NCBI GenBank assembly: GCA_049522755.1
Contig: JBEKNN010000011.1
Span: 4,282-68,281, forward strand
Reading direction: 5' to 3'
From: PALSA-243 sp049522755
Lineage (GTDB): Bacteria > Acidobacteriota > Terriglobia > Bryobacterales > Bryobacteraceae
Length of the DNA stretch: 64,000 nucleotides
This document shows, piece by piece, positions 27,249 through 36,765 of this stretch; positions within the stretch are counted from its first letter, which is position 1, and every line of letters starts with the position of its first letter. The position numbers and the translations under genes are program-made. The notes beneath the pieces were generated by a model. It worked only from the letters and a program-made list of their open reading frames with translations, made no database searches and had not been told where the DNA came from.

Positions 27249-28490
27249 TCACTTCTTCTCCTTCTTCTCAGGATCGACTAACGCGACCATGGAGCCGGGA
27301 GGGATGCCAAAGACGGCTACTTCATCGGGATTGCGGGCGAGAACCTGAATCTCCCTGGGCCGATAATGGCCGTGGTCCGCGAGATACACGATCGGTTTGC
27401 CGTCGCGCGTGAAAATGGCCTGGGCCGGGATGCCGATCGCCTTGGGGACGCGATCCACTACGATGTCGAGGCCGCCGTTCATGCCCGATCGAAGCCGTGG
27501 ATCGGGGTGAGCCAGCGCGGCGTACGCGTGAAAATTGCGCGTGGGCGGGAACTCAAAGCCTTGTTCGGCGAGCAGCGAGATTTGATCGACCTTCGCGGGC
27601 AAAGGAAGCTCGGGCAGTGAATCCACATGTACCTGTGCGGCCTGGCCGACGGCGATGCGGCCGCGGTCTATCTCTTCCACCTTGGCGTCGAGTTCGAGCG
27701 TGCTCAGATCGGGAATTTCGCCGATAGGCTGACCCGCGCCGGCAGTGTCGCCGATCTTGAACGGCTTGGCGTTGAAGCCTTGAGAGTAATTGGGCAGAAA
27801 TACCAGGAAGCCGGAGAGCGGAGCCTTAATTTCCATCTGCGCGATGCGCGCCTTGGTGAGGTTGACGTCGGCCTGGGCCTGGTCGCGCAGGCGTGTGAGA
27901 GAGGCGATCTTGGCTCGATCGGAAGCCTGGTGCAGCTCGACGGTCGCCTGCTGGACTACGCGCTTTTCCTTGGCCATCCCCAGGTCGATCTGGTCCTCCT
28001 CGGCCTGAATTTTACTGACGATCTCGGTCTTCGAAGCTTCGAGGCGCGCTTTTTCGACGTCGAAACCGGTGTCGGCGAGATCGCTCTTATCCTGCTCGGC
28101 GGTGGTGCGCGCTTGAGCGATGTACTGATCGAGAGTCGCCTGGGCCTGGCCGAGGGCCGCTTCTTTTTGCATGAGCTGCTGTTCCGAGGCGCTGGAATCG
28201 AACTTGATGATGGGGTCGCCTTGCTTGACCGGCTCGCCGGAAGGCGCCAGCCAGGCGATGCGGAGCGCAGGCACAATGGGCGCGTAGATGGCGACGGAGC
28301 GGCGGGCGTGGAGTTCCCCGCGGCAGCGGACAATCACCGAGAAATCGCCTTGCCGCGCAGGCGCCACGGGAAGATTCACGCTGGTCTGGGTCTGGCGGTA
28401 ACGGTAGACTCCGGCGGCGGCGCCTCCGGCCAGAAGCAGGAAAAACAGGAAGGTGAGCCAGGAGCGGATTTTCCTCCAGCGGTTTTTCAT
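27249..28490 (-). CDS. HlyD-family periplasmic adaptor (middle)
   Basis: 413 residues from ATG 28490 (MKNRWRKIRSWLTFLFFLLL); the longer frame upstream lies inside the next gene. One anchor helix, lipoyl-like parts, an alpha-hairpin of about 130 residues (QLMQKEAALGQAQATLDQYI), and a membrane-proximal barrel (GIPAQAIFTRDGKPIVYLAD). The start overlaps the stop of the upstream adaptor gene as ATGA, so translation is coupled. Confidence 0.92.
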   Translation of the reverse strand: MKNRWRKIRSWLTFLFFLLLAGGAAAGVYRYRQTQTSVNLPVAPARQGDFSVIVRCRGELHARRSVAIYAPIVPALRIAWLAPSGEPVKQGDPIIKFDSSASEQQLMQKEAALGQAQATLDQYIAQARTTAEQDKSDLADTGFDVEKARLEASKTEIVSKIQAEEDQIDLGMAKEKRVVQQATVELHQASDRAKIASLTRLRDQAQADVNLTKARIAQMEIKAPLSGFLVFLPNYSQGFNAKPFKIGDTAGAGQPIGEIPDLSTLELDAKVEEIDRGRIAVGQAAQVHVDSLPELPLPAKVDQISLLAEQGFEFPPTRNFHAYAALAHPDPRLRSGMNGGLDIVVDRVPKAIGIPAQAIFTRDGKPIVYLADHGHYRPREIQVLARNPDEVAVFGIPPGSMVALVDPEKKEKK

Positions 28491-29614
28491 TTGTCGGCTC
28501 CAGTTGGAGTCACTCCAGCTGGGGTGGGCGGGGTCACGGGTTCCCGAATGGCCGCGGCGGTTTTCGGAGAGACAGGCCGGGAGGCCTGTCCTACGGGGAT
28601 CACTACGGCGGCGGAGAGATCGGGCAGTAAGTGCGGGTCGCTCTTGTCGAGACGGAAGACCGCAGTGAAATTCTTGATGGGACTGCCAAGGGCGGAAGAT
28701 GCCACCGGGCTGGCAAATTCGAGATGCGCCGGCAGAACGAGATCGGGATAAGCATCCAGGCGGACGGTGGCGCGGGTTCCACGCTCGAGCGCGATGCCGT
28801 CGGGCTCGCCCACCGAGCACACGACGGACATCTCCGTGGGATCGAAGATGCTGAGCAGCGCCTGGCCGCGGTAGAGCTGGTCGCCTTCCTGAGGATGGCC
28901 CAGGGTGTTGGCGCGGAAGACGTTCTGGTGGGCGACCATGCCGGCGATAGACGCCTTGATGGTCATCAAATTGATGTTGTTCTCGGTGCGCTCAAGGGTC
29001 ACCTTTTGACGGTCGCGCTGGAGCTCGAGAATGCGGAGGGCGGCGCCGTCGGCCCGGTCGTGAAGCGCGTTGGATTTCTTGAGGCTCTCCACGTGAGCGC
29101 CCGCGATGCTGGCCTTCTCCTCGTTCTTGAGGCGGTCGATTTCGCTGAGCAGGGGACCTTTCTTGAGCTCGATTTGGGCTTTGGCAAGGTCGGCCTCGGC
29201 CTGCTTGAGGTCGGAATCGCGCTTGGCGGCATCGGCGTTATTCTGGGCGCGCTTCTGATCCACCTGATGAGAGAGATCGTCGAATTTCGCCTGGGCGTCG
29301 CGGGCGCTATCCATCTGCTGCGTAGGGTCGAAGGCGGCGATCAAGTCGCCTACCTTGACGCTGGCGCCGTTAGGGATGAGGTGGGTGAGGGTCAAGGGGC
29401 CAGCCTGGCTTCCGTAAATGGCGGGGATCAAGACCTTCGAAGAGCGAACCGCCTGGACGGTTCCGCTGATGCGAACTTCGCGGTTGGCGGCAGAGACGTC
29501 GGCTGGAGTGGGAGCCGCGGCTTGAGCCACGGGCGGGCTCGGGCGAGTGCAGGCAGCCGGAAACAATGCGCAGATCGACAGCAGGCCACAGAACGACGCC
29601 GTTAACGGGCGCAC
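28487..29614 (-). CDS. HlyD-family periplasmic adaptor, lipoprotein
   Basis: 375 residues with a lipoprotein signal (LLSICALFPAACTRPSPP; the Cys after FPAA). Alpha-hairpin of about 100 residues (KRDSDLKQAEADLAKAQIEL). It is the promoter-proximal gene of the export operon. Near its C-terminus, GQASRPVS is encoded by a palindrome (28571-28590, GACAGGCC/GGCCTGTC), so a dispersed repeat has been taken into the frame. Confidence 0.9.
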   Translation of the reverse strand: MRPLTASFCGLLSICALFPAACTRPSPPVAQAAAPTPADVSAANREVRISGTVQAVRSSKVLIPAIYGSQAGPLTLTHLIPNGASVKVGDLIAAFDPTQQMDSARDAQAKFDDLSHQVDQKRAQNNADAAKRDSDLKQAEADLAKAQIELKKGPLLSEIDRLKNEEKASIAGAHVESLKKSNALHDRADGAALRILELQRDRQKVTLERTENNINLMTIKASIAGMVAHQNVFRANTLGHPQEGDQLYRGQALLSIFDPTEMSVVCSVGEPDGIALERGTRATVRLDAYPDLVLPAHLEFASPVASSALGSPIKNFTAVFRLDKSDPHLLPDLSAAVVIPVGQASRPVSPKTAAAIREPVTPPTPAGVTPTGADK

Positions 29615-29742
29615 ACGAATACCCTCCGATTTCGGTCTCTCCAGTTAGACGTCACAACCCCGGTAAAGGTTGAGGAGAAATCCGCGCAGGCAGCGACACA
29701 TAGAGACAGTGGATGCTGCGCCAAGAAAAAGCCGGCTGAAAA

Positions 29743-29773
29743 CCGGCTGCAGCCAGGATTGGCTGCCCCACTA
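29743..29773 (-). repeat. GTGGGGCAG-type hairpin after the TPR gene
   Basis: On the minus strand, directly after the TAG at 29773-29771, comes TGGGGCAGCCAATCCTGGC with stem GCAGCCA/TGGCTGC. It resembles the palindrome at 14011-14029. Related GTGGGGCAG hairpins are at 46579-46599 and 60045-60067. It may serve as the 3' end of the transcript. Confidence 0.65.
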
Positions 29774-31093
29774 CTTCTTTTTCTTGGGGACCGGCGCCGC
29801 GCAGGGCGTTACCTTCAGGTCCTTGATGTCCTTCTTGTCGATGGTCATCGTCAGCATGAAGGGCGCGCTGGTGAACGCCTGGGCGACGCCGGCAAAGGTG
29901 ATCACGCCGCTCTCCGCTTTGCCGGTCAGAGGGGTTTCCAGCTTCAGGGTGATTTCCGGAACCAGCGGACCCGTTGCGTCGGGCAGCGGAATGGCAACCT
30001 GCAATTCCTTGGCGCGGCACTTGCTCTCGAGCACCGTCCCCTGGAGTTCCGGAACTTGCGCATCCTTCATACCGCTGTCGAAATACTGCTGGCCCTGATC
30101 GGACGTCAGGGTGGCTTTCAGCTTCATGTACAGCGCGATGTAGGGGTGGCTGGTTTCAAACTCCTTCTCCTTCTTCTCGGCAATCTCTGTCGCGGTTTCT
30201 ATGTGGAAATCCGCCGGAGGCATCGGACTCGCCTTGGCTTGCTGCTCGAGCTGATCCAGGCCGTCGGCGGCGCCATGGTAATTGGTGTAATAGTTCTTTA
30301 GAAAATTAGTGACCGTCTGCGCGTTCTGAGCGCCGCCCAGCGTAGGATCGATGGCCACCGCGCGGGCAAACGCGTACAGAGCCGCGTCGTTCTTCCTGTC
30401 GCAGCGTAGAGCGACGCCCAAGTGATATGAGATCGCCGACTTGTCCGGATAGTCGCCCAATGCCTTGGCCCATGCCGCTTCGGCGCCGGGACAATCCTTC
30501 TTGGCTTCCGCCTGAATCGCCGGCGCCACGGCGATCTGATACAACGCCCCGTCGGCGGCGGCGGTCATGCTCGCGCGCGCCCCGTTCCAACCGGCGTCAT
30601 CCACGTCAGCCGGCTTCCGGTTGTAGGATTTAAGCTGTTGGGCGGCCTGGCGGGCGATATCGATCTCAGCCGGAGTGGGATCCGGAATCTGGAGAATTGC
30701 CGTGGTGGCGGAAAACAGAACCTTGAGAACCTGCCGCGGCCCATCCTTGGGATCGGGGAACAGCGAGTCGAGGTTCTGCGCCATCAGCTCCTTGGCCTTG
30801 TCGAGCAGCTTGTCGAACTGCTTGTTGAGCTCATAGGCCTGGATGTACATCACCTCGCGATCGGTCTTGAAATCCGAATCCGGGTACTTCTGCTTCCACG
30901 TGTTCAGATCGTCGATCGCCTTGGTCCCATTCTTGGCCAGGATATCCTTCGTCGCCGCGTCATAAATGTCGAACTCGGCCTGGTCTTTGACCTTCTTTTC
31001 GGGCGCAGCGGTCTGCGCCGCACCGGACGATGCGACCGCCATCAAAATGGCCGCCGCCACTACGCCGCTCGATAATCGATTGAACTGTCGCAC
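29771..31093 (-). CDS. Secreted TPR-containing protein
   Basis: 440 residues with a signal peptide (LSSGVVAAAILMAVASSGAA). The family is not named, but helical repeats are visible, including a TPR-like pair in the middle (GAEAAWAKALGDYPDKSAIS, YHLGVALRCDRKNDAALYAF). A C-terminal beta-rich part (about 360-430) is followed by PKKKK. Similar secreted TPR proteins are common in Acidobacteriota; the role is unknown. The stop codon abuts a hairpin repeat. Confidence 0.85.
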   Translation of the reverse strand: MRQFNRLSSGVVAAAILMAVASSGAAQTAAPEKKVKDQAEFDIYDAATKDILAKNGTKAIDDLNTWKQKYPDSDFKTDREVMYIQAYELNKQFDKLLDKAKELMAQNLDSLFPDPKDGPRQVLKVLFSATTAILQIPDPTPAEIDIARQAAQQLKSYNRKPADVDDAGWNGARASMTAAADGALYQIAVAPAIQAEAKKDCPGAEAAWAKALGDYPDKSAISYHLGVALRCDRKNDAALYAFARAVAIDPTLGGAQNAQTVTNFLKNYYTNYHGAADGLDQLEQQAKASPMPPADFHIETATEIAEKKEKEFETSHPYIALYMKLKATLTSDQGQQYFDSGMKDAQVPELQGTVLESKCRAKELQVAIPLPDATGPLVPEITLKLETPLTGKAESGVITFAGVAQAFTSAPFMLTMTIDKKDIKDLKVTPCAAPVPKKKK

Positions 31094-31390
31094 CTGCGCC
31101 CTCCCCGCTATTCCGCGTTAATTTTGGACAAAGTCCCTCAGATTGGACACCGGAACCGCCCGCCGGGTTCCGGTTACGAATATAACAGATGATGGTAGCG
31201 CAATGGCGTCCTCCAGCAGGCGCTCGCCCCACGCGCCAACCAGGCCCAACGCCGGCCTTGACGGACCACACTGCCTCTGAATTTCCGATACCCACTGGCC
31301 AAACGGTTACGATCCCGGCCGGCCCAAACCTGCGCTGCGGACTCTAAGTAGCCATTTTGCGCGTGGCGCAGCGATGCGGGATAATGCGGT

Positions 31391-31900
31391 ATGGAGAACC
31401 TAGACATAATTCTGCTGGTCGCCGGGCTTTTGTGTGCGGTAAACGCCTCGGCGCAGTCGGTCGATAAAGAACCTGTGGCAATCGTCGAGGTTGGCGGAGC
31501 CGCGGGGTGGGATGTCAAAGGCGGCGGGTCGAGCTTCGGCCCCGACCTCGCGGTTGAGGTTACGCCGATCGAGAAATGGCTGGAGCTTGAAGCAGGCGCC
31601 ACGCCGCTCTTCCGCCGTCACTCGACGGAATGGGACACGGACCTTCTGTTCAAGAAGCCTTGGACTCTCTCCGAAAAAGTGGAATTTATGGCCGGCGTTG
31701 GCCCGGAGTGGATACATACGAGGGCATATGGCGTAACTGCGAACTCACTCGGCGGCGAAGCCGTGCTGGACTTTATGTTCTGGCCCTCCGCGAAGCATAG
31801 ATTTGGCTGGTACCTCGAACCGGGCTACGAATACAACTTCGGGCGAGGACATGAGCGCTCGGTTGGCATAAGCGGCGGTCTATTGATCGCGATTCGATGA
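31391..31900 (+). CDS. Secreted beta-barrel-like protein
   Basis: 169 residues. Signal peptide LLVAGLLCAVNASAQS. The rest alternates hydrophobic and polar residues as in outer-membrane barrels (FGPDLAVEVTPIEKWLELEA; WYLEPGYEYNFGRGHERSVG) and ends ...LLIAIR. It resembles small outer-membrane beta-barrel proteins, but I cannot place the family. No operon partner. Confidence 0.75.
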   Translation: MENLDIILLVAGLLCAVNASAQSVDKEPVAIVEVGGAAGWDVKGGGSSFGPDLAVEVTPIEKWLELEAGATPLFRRHSTEWDTDLLFKKPWTLSEKVEFMAGVGPEWIHTRAYGVTANSLGGEAVLDFMFWPSAKHRFGWYLEPGYEYNFGRGHERSVGISGGLLIAIR

Positions 31901-32163
31901 GGCTGTAGGTGAATGCAGGATAACTGTTGCACAAGGGGCCCGCTTAGAAACGAAGAGATTGTCTCTATTGTTTCCAGGTCTAGGATGGAGTCACTTCTTT
32001 CCAATCGTCTAAGTTCCCTTTTCTCTAATTCGTCGGCCTTCTCCAGAGACATCCCTTCGGGAATCCAATAGCATTCCACGGTCTCGCAAACACAAAACGG
32101 CGCACACGGTCGGGCGTCTGAACGAGACTCCCGGATTGCCGTCTTCAACCTCCGACAGCTAAT

Positions 32164-32283
32164 TCCCGGACGCTTCTGTACGCGGTCAATGACGATGACG
32201 TCGGCCAGCGACCTGGTAGCTTGCAGCTTCAACCCCGGTTGCGCCTGCACGGCGATGAAGAGATCCGGGGATTCGCCGCATCC
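32164..32283 (-). pseudogene. TIGR03435 protein, C-terminal fragment
   Basis: About 40 codons read ESPDLFIAVQAQPGLKLQAT and RSLADVIVIDRVQKRPGIS. This is the terminal signature of TIGR03435 proteins, as in the intact gene next door (QLGLKLEATRGSVEALVIDH). The rest of the copy is missing. It is on the opposite strand, about 115 bp before the intact gene. The remainder of 31901-32398 shows no other gene. Confidence 0.75.
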
Positions 32284-32398
32284 GGGGCAGGCGGTCGGCG
32301 GCGATCGTCCGGAGCGCCATGTTCCACACACGTTGCGCGGGCAGCCGCACTCAGCGAATCGGCTCGATGAAAGTTAAGATATTACTGTGAAGGGGATC

Positions 32399-33208
32399 AT
32401 GTCCGAAAGATGGAAGCCTGCGGTCGCGGCCTTTGTCGTTGCGGCCGGCGGCATGTTCGCTCAGTCCGATGCGAATCGCCCAAGCTTCATCGAATTTGAA
32501 GTCGCGTCCATCAAGCCGACTCCTCCTGGAGCGGGGGGCAGGTGGATCAGAATGCAGAGCGCCCATGAGTTCGCCGCGAAGAATCACGCGCTCAAAACTC
32601 TGGTGGCGGCAGCCTACAATCTGAATCCCAGGGCGATCTCGGGCGGCCCGGCGTGGGTGGATTCCGACCGTTACGATATCGTCGCCAAGGCGCCCAGCGA
32701 GGTCCGCCCCAACCTGGATGAGCAGATGTCGATGCTGCGCAAGCTTCTGGCCGACCGGTTCCAGCTCACGTTTCATCGCGAACCAAAAGAGCTGCGGGTC
32801 TACGCGCTTACGATCGCAAAAGGCGGGCCGAAGCTGAAAGAGAGCACGGTGTCTCCGGATGCCTCGCCGGAAGGGCCGCCGCCGCTTATTTTTGTGGTTT
32901 CGCCTCAACTCGTGCGGTTGCCGGGCCGCAATGCGACCATGGCTGATTTGGCCTCGGTAATGCAGCGCGCCGCGCTCGATTACCCGGTGCTGGATAAGAC
33001 AGGGCTTTCCGCACGGTATGATTTCGATCTGGAGTTCACCCCGGACGAAACCGTATTCGGCGGGGCATTAGGAGCGGGCGCCGATGATTCCGCCAAGCCC
33101 GGCCTGTTTGGCGCGATTTCGCAGCAGCTCGGTCTCAAATTGGAAGCGACAAGGGGATCGGTTGAGGCGCTGGTCATCGACCACGTCGAGCGTCCCTCGG
33201 AGAATTGA
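32399..33208 (+). CDS. TIGR03435 family protein
   Basis: 269 residues from ATG 32399 with GAAGGGG upstream; a GTG 12 nt earlier is possible. Signal peptide (VAAFVVAAGGMFAQS), then family landmarks FEVASIKPTPPG, ALKTLVAAAYNLNPRAISGG, PAWVDSDRYDIVAKAP, LLADRFQLTFHREPKELRVY, YPVLDKTGLSARYDFDLEF and the tail VIDHVERPSEN. The family is strongly expanded in Acidobacteriota soil genomes and its function is unknown; probably secreted. Confidence 0.93.
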   Translation: MSERWKPAVAAFVVAAGGMFAQSDANRPSFIEFEVASIKPTPPGAGGRWIRMQSAHEFAAKNHALKTLVAAAYNLNPRAISGGPAWVDSDRYDIVAKAPSEVRPNLDEQMSMLRKLLADRFQLTFHREPKELRVYALTIAKGGPKLKESTVSPDASPEGPPPLIFVVSPQLVRLPGRNATMADLASVMQRAALDYPVLDKTGLSARYDFDLEFTPDETVFGGALGAGADDSAKPGLFGAISQQLGLKLEATRGSVEALVIDHVERPSEN

Positions 33209-33348
33209 GCGACCCGGACAACGTGGCCGCACGACGAGTATGGCGTTACGCCGCGAAGTAGCGCCGTCGAACCGCGCCTCGCGAAACCCGCTGCGAGTTT
33301 CGTTCCGCTACGATGCCAAATGCTTCCGCCTGTTTGTAAAATCGAACC

Positions 33349-34290
33349 ATGGCGCGGCTTCTTCTCGCGATCCCGCTGTTGACGTTGGCGAGTCAATGCC
33401 TCCAGGCGCAAACTCCGCCGCAGGCGACAGGGCAAGGGGATGCCCGCATCGCTTCGGCCAATCTGCATCTATCGTGTGTTGGCGCAGGCAGGCCTCTGGT
33501 TATCCTGGAAGCCGGCGCGGGCCGGGGCGCCTCCGATTGGGAGAAGGTGCAGCCCGGCGTTGGGAGTCTCACGCAAGTCTGCTCGTATGACCGCGGTAAG
33601 GACCGTTGTTGCGAAGACGTCATTGACGATCTGCGGGCGCTTCTGCGCGAGTCTTTCCTTCCCGGTCCCTACGTTTTCGTGGGCCACTCATTGGGTGGAT
33701 TATACGTCCGTCGATTTGCCGCTCGATTTCCCGATGACGTGGCCGGGTTGGTATTGGTGGACAGCGCGGATGAGAAACAGCTAACCGGCATCATCGCCCC
33801 AGGTTTGCAGCCTGAGCTTTATCGGCCGGGCGCGATGTCCGATTCAGAGCTCCAGGTATTCTTCAGGGATTTGGGACAACGCATGCTGGCGCAGCGGACC
33901 GCGCCCGCAGCGGGAAACACGAACAGAGCGAGCGACGGCCCCGCGGGTGAAATACGAACTGCGCAGTTCTACCGGCAGATAGCGAATGACCGCCGCGACT
34001 TCATGTTCTCCCCAAAACCCTTGATTGTTTTGACCGCTACCCTTACGGCGCCTATGCCCCGTTTTTCAGCCGGGCAGCGAGCCCAACTTGAGGAAGACCA
34101 TCGAACATTGCAGGCACGCATGCGGCTTCTTTCGAGAAACAGCAAGCAGATCCTGGTCCCCAACAGCGGCCATTATGTTCATCTGGATCGACCGGATATC
34201 GTAATCGCGGCGATTCGAGAGGTGGTTACCGCTGTTCGGCGCGGGGGTCCGTTGGACCCGGAGGGAAACTTGGAACGGCTGAGGCTGTAA
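33349..34290 (+). CDS. Secreted alpha/beta hydrolase
   Basis: 313 residues, signal peptide (LLLAIPLLTLASQCLQAQ). Nucleophile elbow GHSLGG with the serine, an acid candidate in VDSAD, and a catalytic histidine in NSGHYVHLDRPD. N-terminal part LVILEAGAGRGASDWEKVQP is of the hydrolase/esterase type. Substrate unknown. Upstream and downstream genes are unrelated. Confidence 0.9.
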   Translation: MARLLLAIPLLTLASQCLQAQTPPQATGQGDARIASANLHLSCVGAGRPLVILEAGAGRGASDWEKVQPGVGSLTQVCSYDRGKDRCCEDVIDDLRALLRESFLPGPYVFVGHSLGGLYVRRFAARFPDDVAGLVLVDSADEKQLTGIIAPGLQPELYRPGAMSDSELQVFFRDLGQRMLAQRTAPAAGNTNRASDGPAGEIRTAQFYRQIANDRRDFMFSPKPLIVLTATLTAPMPRFSAGQRAQLEEDHRTLQARMRLLSRNSKQILVPNSGHYVHLDRPDIVIAAIREVVTAVRRGGPLDPEGNLERLRL

Positions 34291-34407
34291 GAAACGGCTG
34301 TTCACTCGAACAGTGGCCGACACGGCGTGCGGCGAACTCCTACAAAATCCCCCACAGTGGAATCGGGGACCGTTGGTGCTTTACAATCAGTCTTGTCTTT
34401 TCAATAT

Positions 34408-34496
34408 GCCCGGGTGGCGAAATCGGCAGACGCAAAGGACTTAAAATCCTTTTTCCGGCAACGGAAGTGCGGGTTCAATTCCCGCCCCGGGCACCA
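34408..34496 (+). tRNA. tRNA-Leu (anticodon UAA)
   Basis: Acceptor GCCCGGG (34408-34414) pairs with CCCGGGC (34486-34492), followed by A and an encoded CCA (34494-34496). The anticodon loop is CTTAAAA, giving UAA (Leu). A long variable arm (TTTTTCCGGCAACGGAAG region) marks a class II tRNA, and the T-loop GGTTCAATTCC is intact. Confidence 0.95.
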
Positions 34497-34597
34497 ATGA
34501 ACGTCACTCGACGCAGCTTGCTGCCGGCCAATTGTTCGCGCCGATGGTGAGCATCTCCGATCCTTTTCGATCGGCATACTCGTAATCGGCCGGTGCG

Positions 34598-35752
34598 TCA
34601 AATCACCGGCAATTCCTCCAACATGCGGTCGATATCTTCCGCGGCGATGTAAAAATGCGGCGAGGTGCGCACCCATCCGGCGCGCGGGGCAGCGGCGATT
34701 CCCCGGCCGCGCAGACGGTTCACAATCTCGACCGCGTCCACGCCCGCCTTGCGAAAACTCACAATCCCAGCGCCGGTTTCGGGCGTGCGCTCGCGCATGG
34801 TTTCGTAACCCCTGGCGCGCACTCCGGCGTCGATGCGGTCGCCCAGCGCCTGCACGGCCGGGCCGATCCGCTCGACGCCCACTTCCAGCAGAAACTCGAT
34901 GGACGCGCGCAGGCCAAAGCATCCTATTGTATTGAGCGTGCCGCATTCATAGCGGCCGGCGTCGGGGCGCAGCCGCATGTCGCGCGAGGCGTAGTCGGCA
35001 TAGGCGGCGACGTTGGTCCAGCCGAACTCCACCGGCGTCACGCGCTCTTGCAGCGCCCGGCTGATGTAGAGCACGCCGCAGCCTTCCGGACCCAGCAGCC
35101 ACTTGTGGCCGTCGGCCGCCAGCGCGTCGATATGGCACTCGCCCACGTCAAGCGGAAATACGCCGAGCCCCTGTATGGCGTCGACAAAGTAAATGCAGCC
35201 GCGGCGCCGGCAGATCTCGCCGATCTCGCGCACGGGCGCGCGGTAGCCGCTGAGGAACTGCACGAAGCTGATGGAAAGCAGCCGGGCGCCGCGGCAGGCT
35301 TCATCGATGCGGTCGAGCGAATCGTAGACGGAAAGCCAGGTGATCTCGACGCCTTGCGCGGCGAGCCGCTGCCACGGGTATAGGTTCGCGGGGAACTCTT
35401 CGTGGAACCCCACCATGCGGTCGCCGCGCTTCCAATCGAGACCCATGGCGACGGTGGCGATGCCTTCGGAGGTATTCTTCACCAGCGCGATTTCCTGCGG
35501 CTGAGCCGACACCAGCCGGGCCGCGGCCGCGCGGACGCCATTATAGGCGGCCTGCCATTCGGGAAAATGTAAACTGCCGTACTGCGAGCAATCGTCGGCA
35601 AGATGCTTCATAGCGTCGGCCGATCGCTTGCAAAGCGGCGCCACGGCGGCGTGGTTCAGGTAGATCAAGTGGTTGCGGACCGGGAATTCACCGGCGTAGC
35701 GTTCCCACAGAGCCGCGTTGGCGGAAAAGTTTGCATCCTTAACGAAACCCAT
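34598..35752 (-). CDS. Aminotransferase class V (cysteine desulfurase-like)
   Basis: 384 residues. Fold type I PLP enzyme: YLNHAAVAPL start, NTSEGIATVAMGL, the PLP Asp in YFVDAIQGLG, the Schiff-base Lys in ADGHKWLLGPEG, and the GTLNT segment. It is close to kynureninase/isopenicillin epimerase-like and desulfurase-like class V enzymes; no conserved Cys loop of IscS type is visible, so a sulfur role is not assured. Divergent from the M48 protease gene. Confidence 0.9.
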   Translation of the reverse strand: MGFVKDANFSANAALWERYAGEFPVRNHLIYLNHAAVAPLCKRSADAMKHLADDCSQYGSLHFPEWQAAYNGVRAAAARLVSAQPQEIALVKNTSEGIATVAMGLDWKRGDRMVGFHEEFPANLYPWQRLAAQGVEITWLSVYDSLDRIDEACRGARLLSISFVQFLSGYRAPVREIGEICRRRGCIYFVDAIQGLGVFPLDVGECHIDALAADGHKWLLGPEGCGVLYISRALQERVTPVEFGWTNVAAYADYASRDMRLRPDAGRYECGTLNTIGCFGLRASIEFLLEVGVERIGPAVQALGDRIDAGVRARGYETMRERTPETGAGIVSFRKAGVDAVEIVNRLRGRGIAAAPRAGWVRTSPHFYIAAEDIDRMLEELPVI

Positions 35753-35790
35753 TCACTTTACAATACGTTAAAATGGCCTGAGGAGCCGCC

Positions 35791-36765
35791 GTGAGAACCC
35801 TCTTTGCCCGCATACTGATCGCTTCGCTGATCGCTCTCATCGCTGCCCCGGCCTTCGCTGGCGACGACAAAAATAAGAAGAACGATCCGACGCAAATCGG
35901 CGATCGCGACGTGGGCAAGTGCCTGAACTTCTACTCGGTGGAAAAGGAAATGGCGCTGGGCAAGCAGCTCGCCGAGGAAGTGGCGCGTGAAGCCAAGGTG
36001 GTGGACGATCCGATTCTTTCCGAGTACATCAACCGCATCGGCCAGAATCTGGCGCGCAATTCGGACGCGAAAGTCCCGTTCACTTTCCGCCTTCTGCAGA
36101 ACGACGTACCGAACGCTTTCGCGTTGCCCGGCGGGTTCATTTTCGTGCACACCGGGTTGATTGGAATCGCCGCCGAAGAGGACGAATTCGCGGGCGCTTT
36201 GGCGCATGAGATCGCGCACGTGGCGGCGCGCCACCTGACCTGCCGGGAAACCAAGGCGCAGCTTGCGAACATCGGGACCATTCCGCTGAGCATTTTGTTG
36301 GGCGGTTGGGCCGGCGTGGCTGCGCGCCAGGCCGCCGGGGCGGTGATTCCGATGACGTTCCTGAGCTTCAGCCGGCACGACGAATCCGAGGCCGATTTCC
36401 TGGGGGTCCAGTATATGTGGGCGGCGGGTTACGACCCCACCGGCGCCATCAGTATGTTCGAAAAGCTGGAAACGCTGCAGCGCACGCAGCCCACCGCGGT
36501 CTCGAAGCTGCTCTCGACGCATCCCATGGATTCCGATAGGATCGCCAAGACGCAAGCGGAGATCGACAAGATTCTGCCGTCCAAGCCGGAGTACATCGTG
36601 ACGACGTCGGACTACACCAACATGCGCCAGCGGCTGCTGACGATGGAGAATCGCCGCAAGCCGGACGATCCGAACAAGCCGCAGTTGCGGCGCGCGCCGG
36701 GCGTGGATGATACGACTGGCGACGACGGCCGTCCGACATTGAAGCGGCGGGATCTGACGCAATAG
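35791..36765 (+). CDS. Periplasmic M48-family metalloprotease
   Basis: 324 residues from GTG 35791 with GAGGAG upstream. Signal peptide (ILIASLIALIAAPAFA). Zinc motif HEIAHVAARH (HExxH) and the third ligand ESEADFLG; no TPR tail. Similar to the protease part of BepA/YfgC, which acts in outer-membrane protein quality control. The TAG stop is followed at once by GGGCGG...CCGCCC (36766-36791), which may fold. Confidence 0.92.
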   Translation: MRTLFARILIASLIALIAAPAFAGDDKNKKNDPTQIGDRDVGKCLNFYSVEKEMALGKQLAEEVAREAKVVDDPILSEYINRIGQNLARNSDAKVPFTFRLLQNDVPNAFALPGGFIFVHTGLIGIAAEEDEFAGALAHEIAHVAARHLTCRETKAQLANIGTIPLSILLGGWAGVAARQAAGAVIPMTFLSFSRHDESEADFLGVQYMWAAGYDPTGAISMFEKLETLQRTQPTAVSKLLSTHPMDSDRIAKTQAEIDKILPSKPEYIVTTSDYTNMRQRLLTMENRRKPDDPNKPQLRRAPGVDDTTGDDGRPTLKRRDLTQ

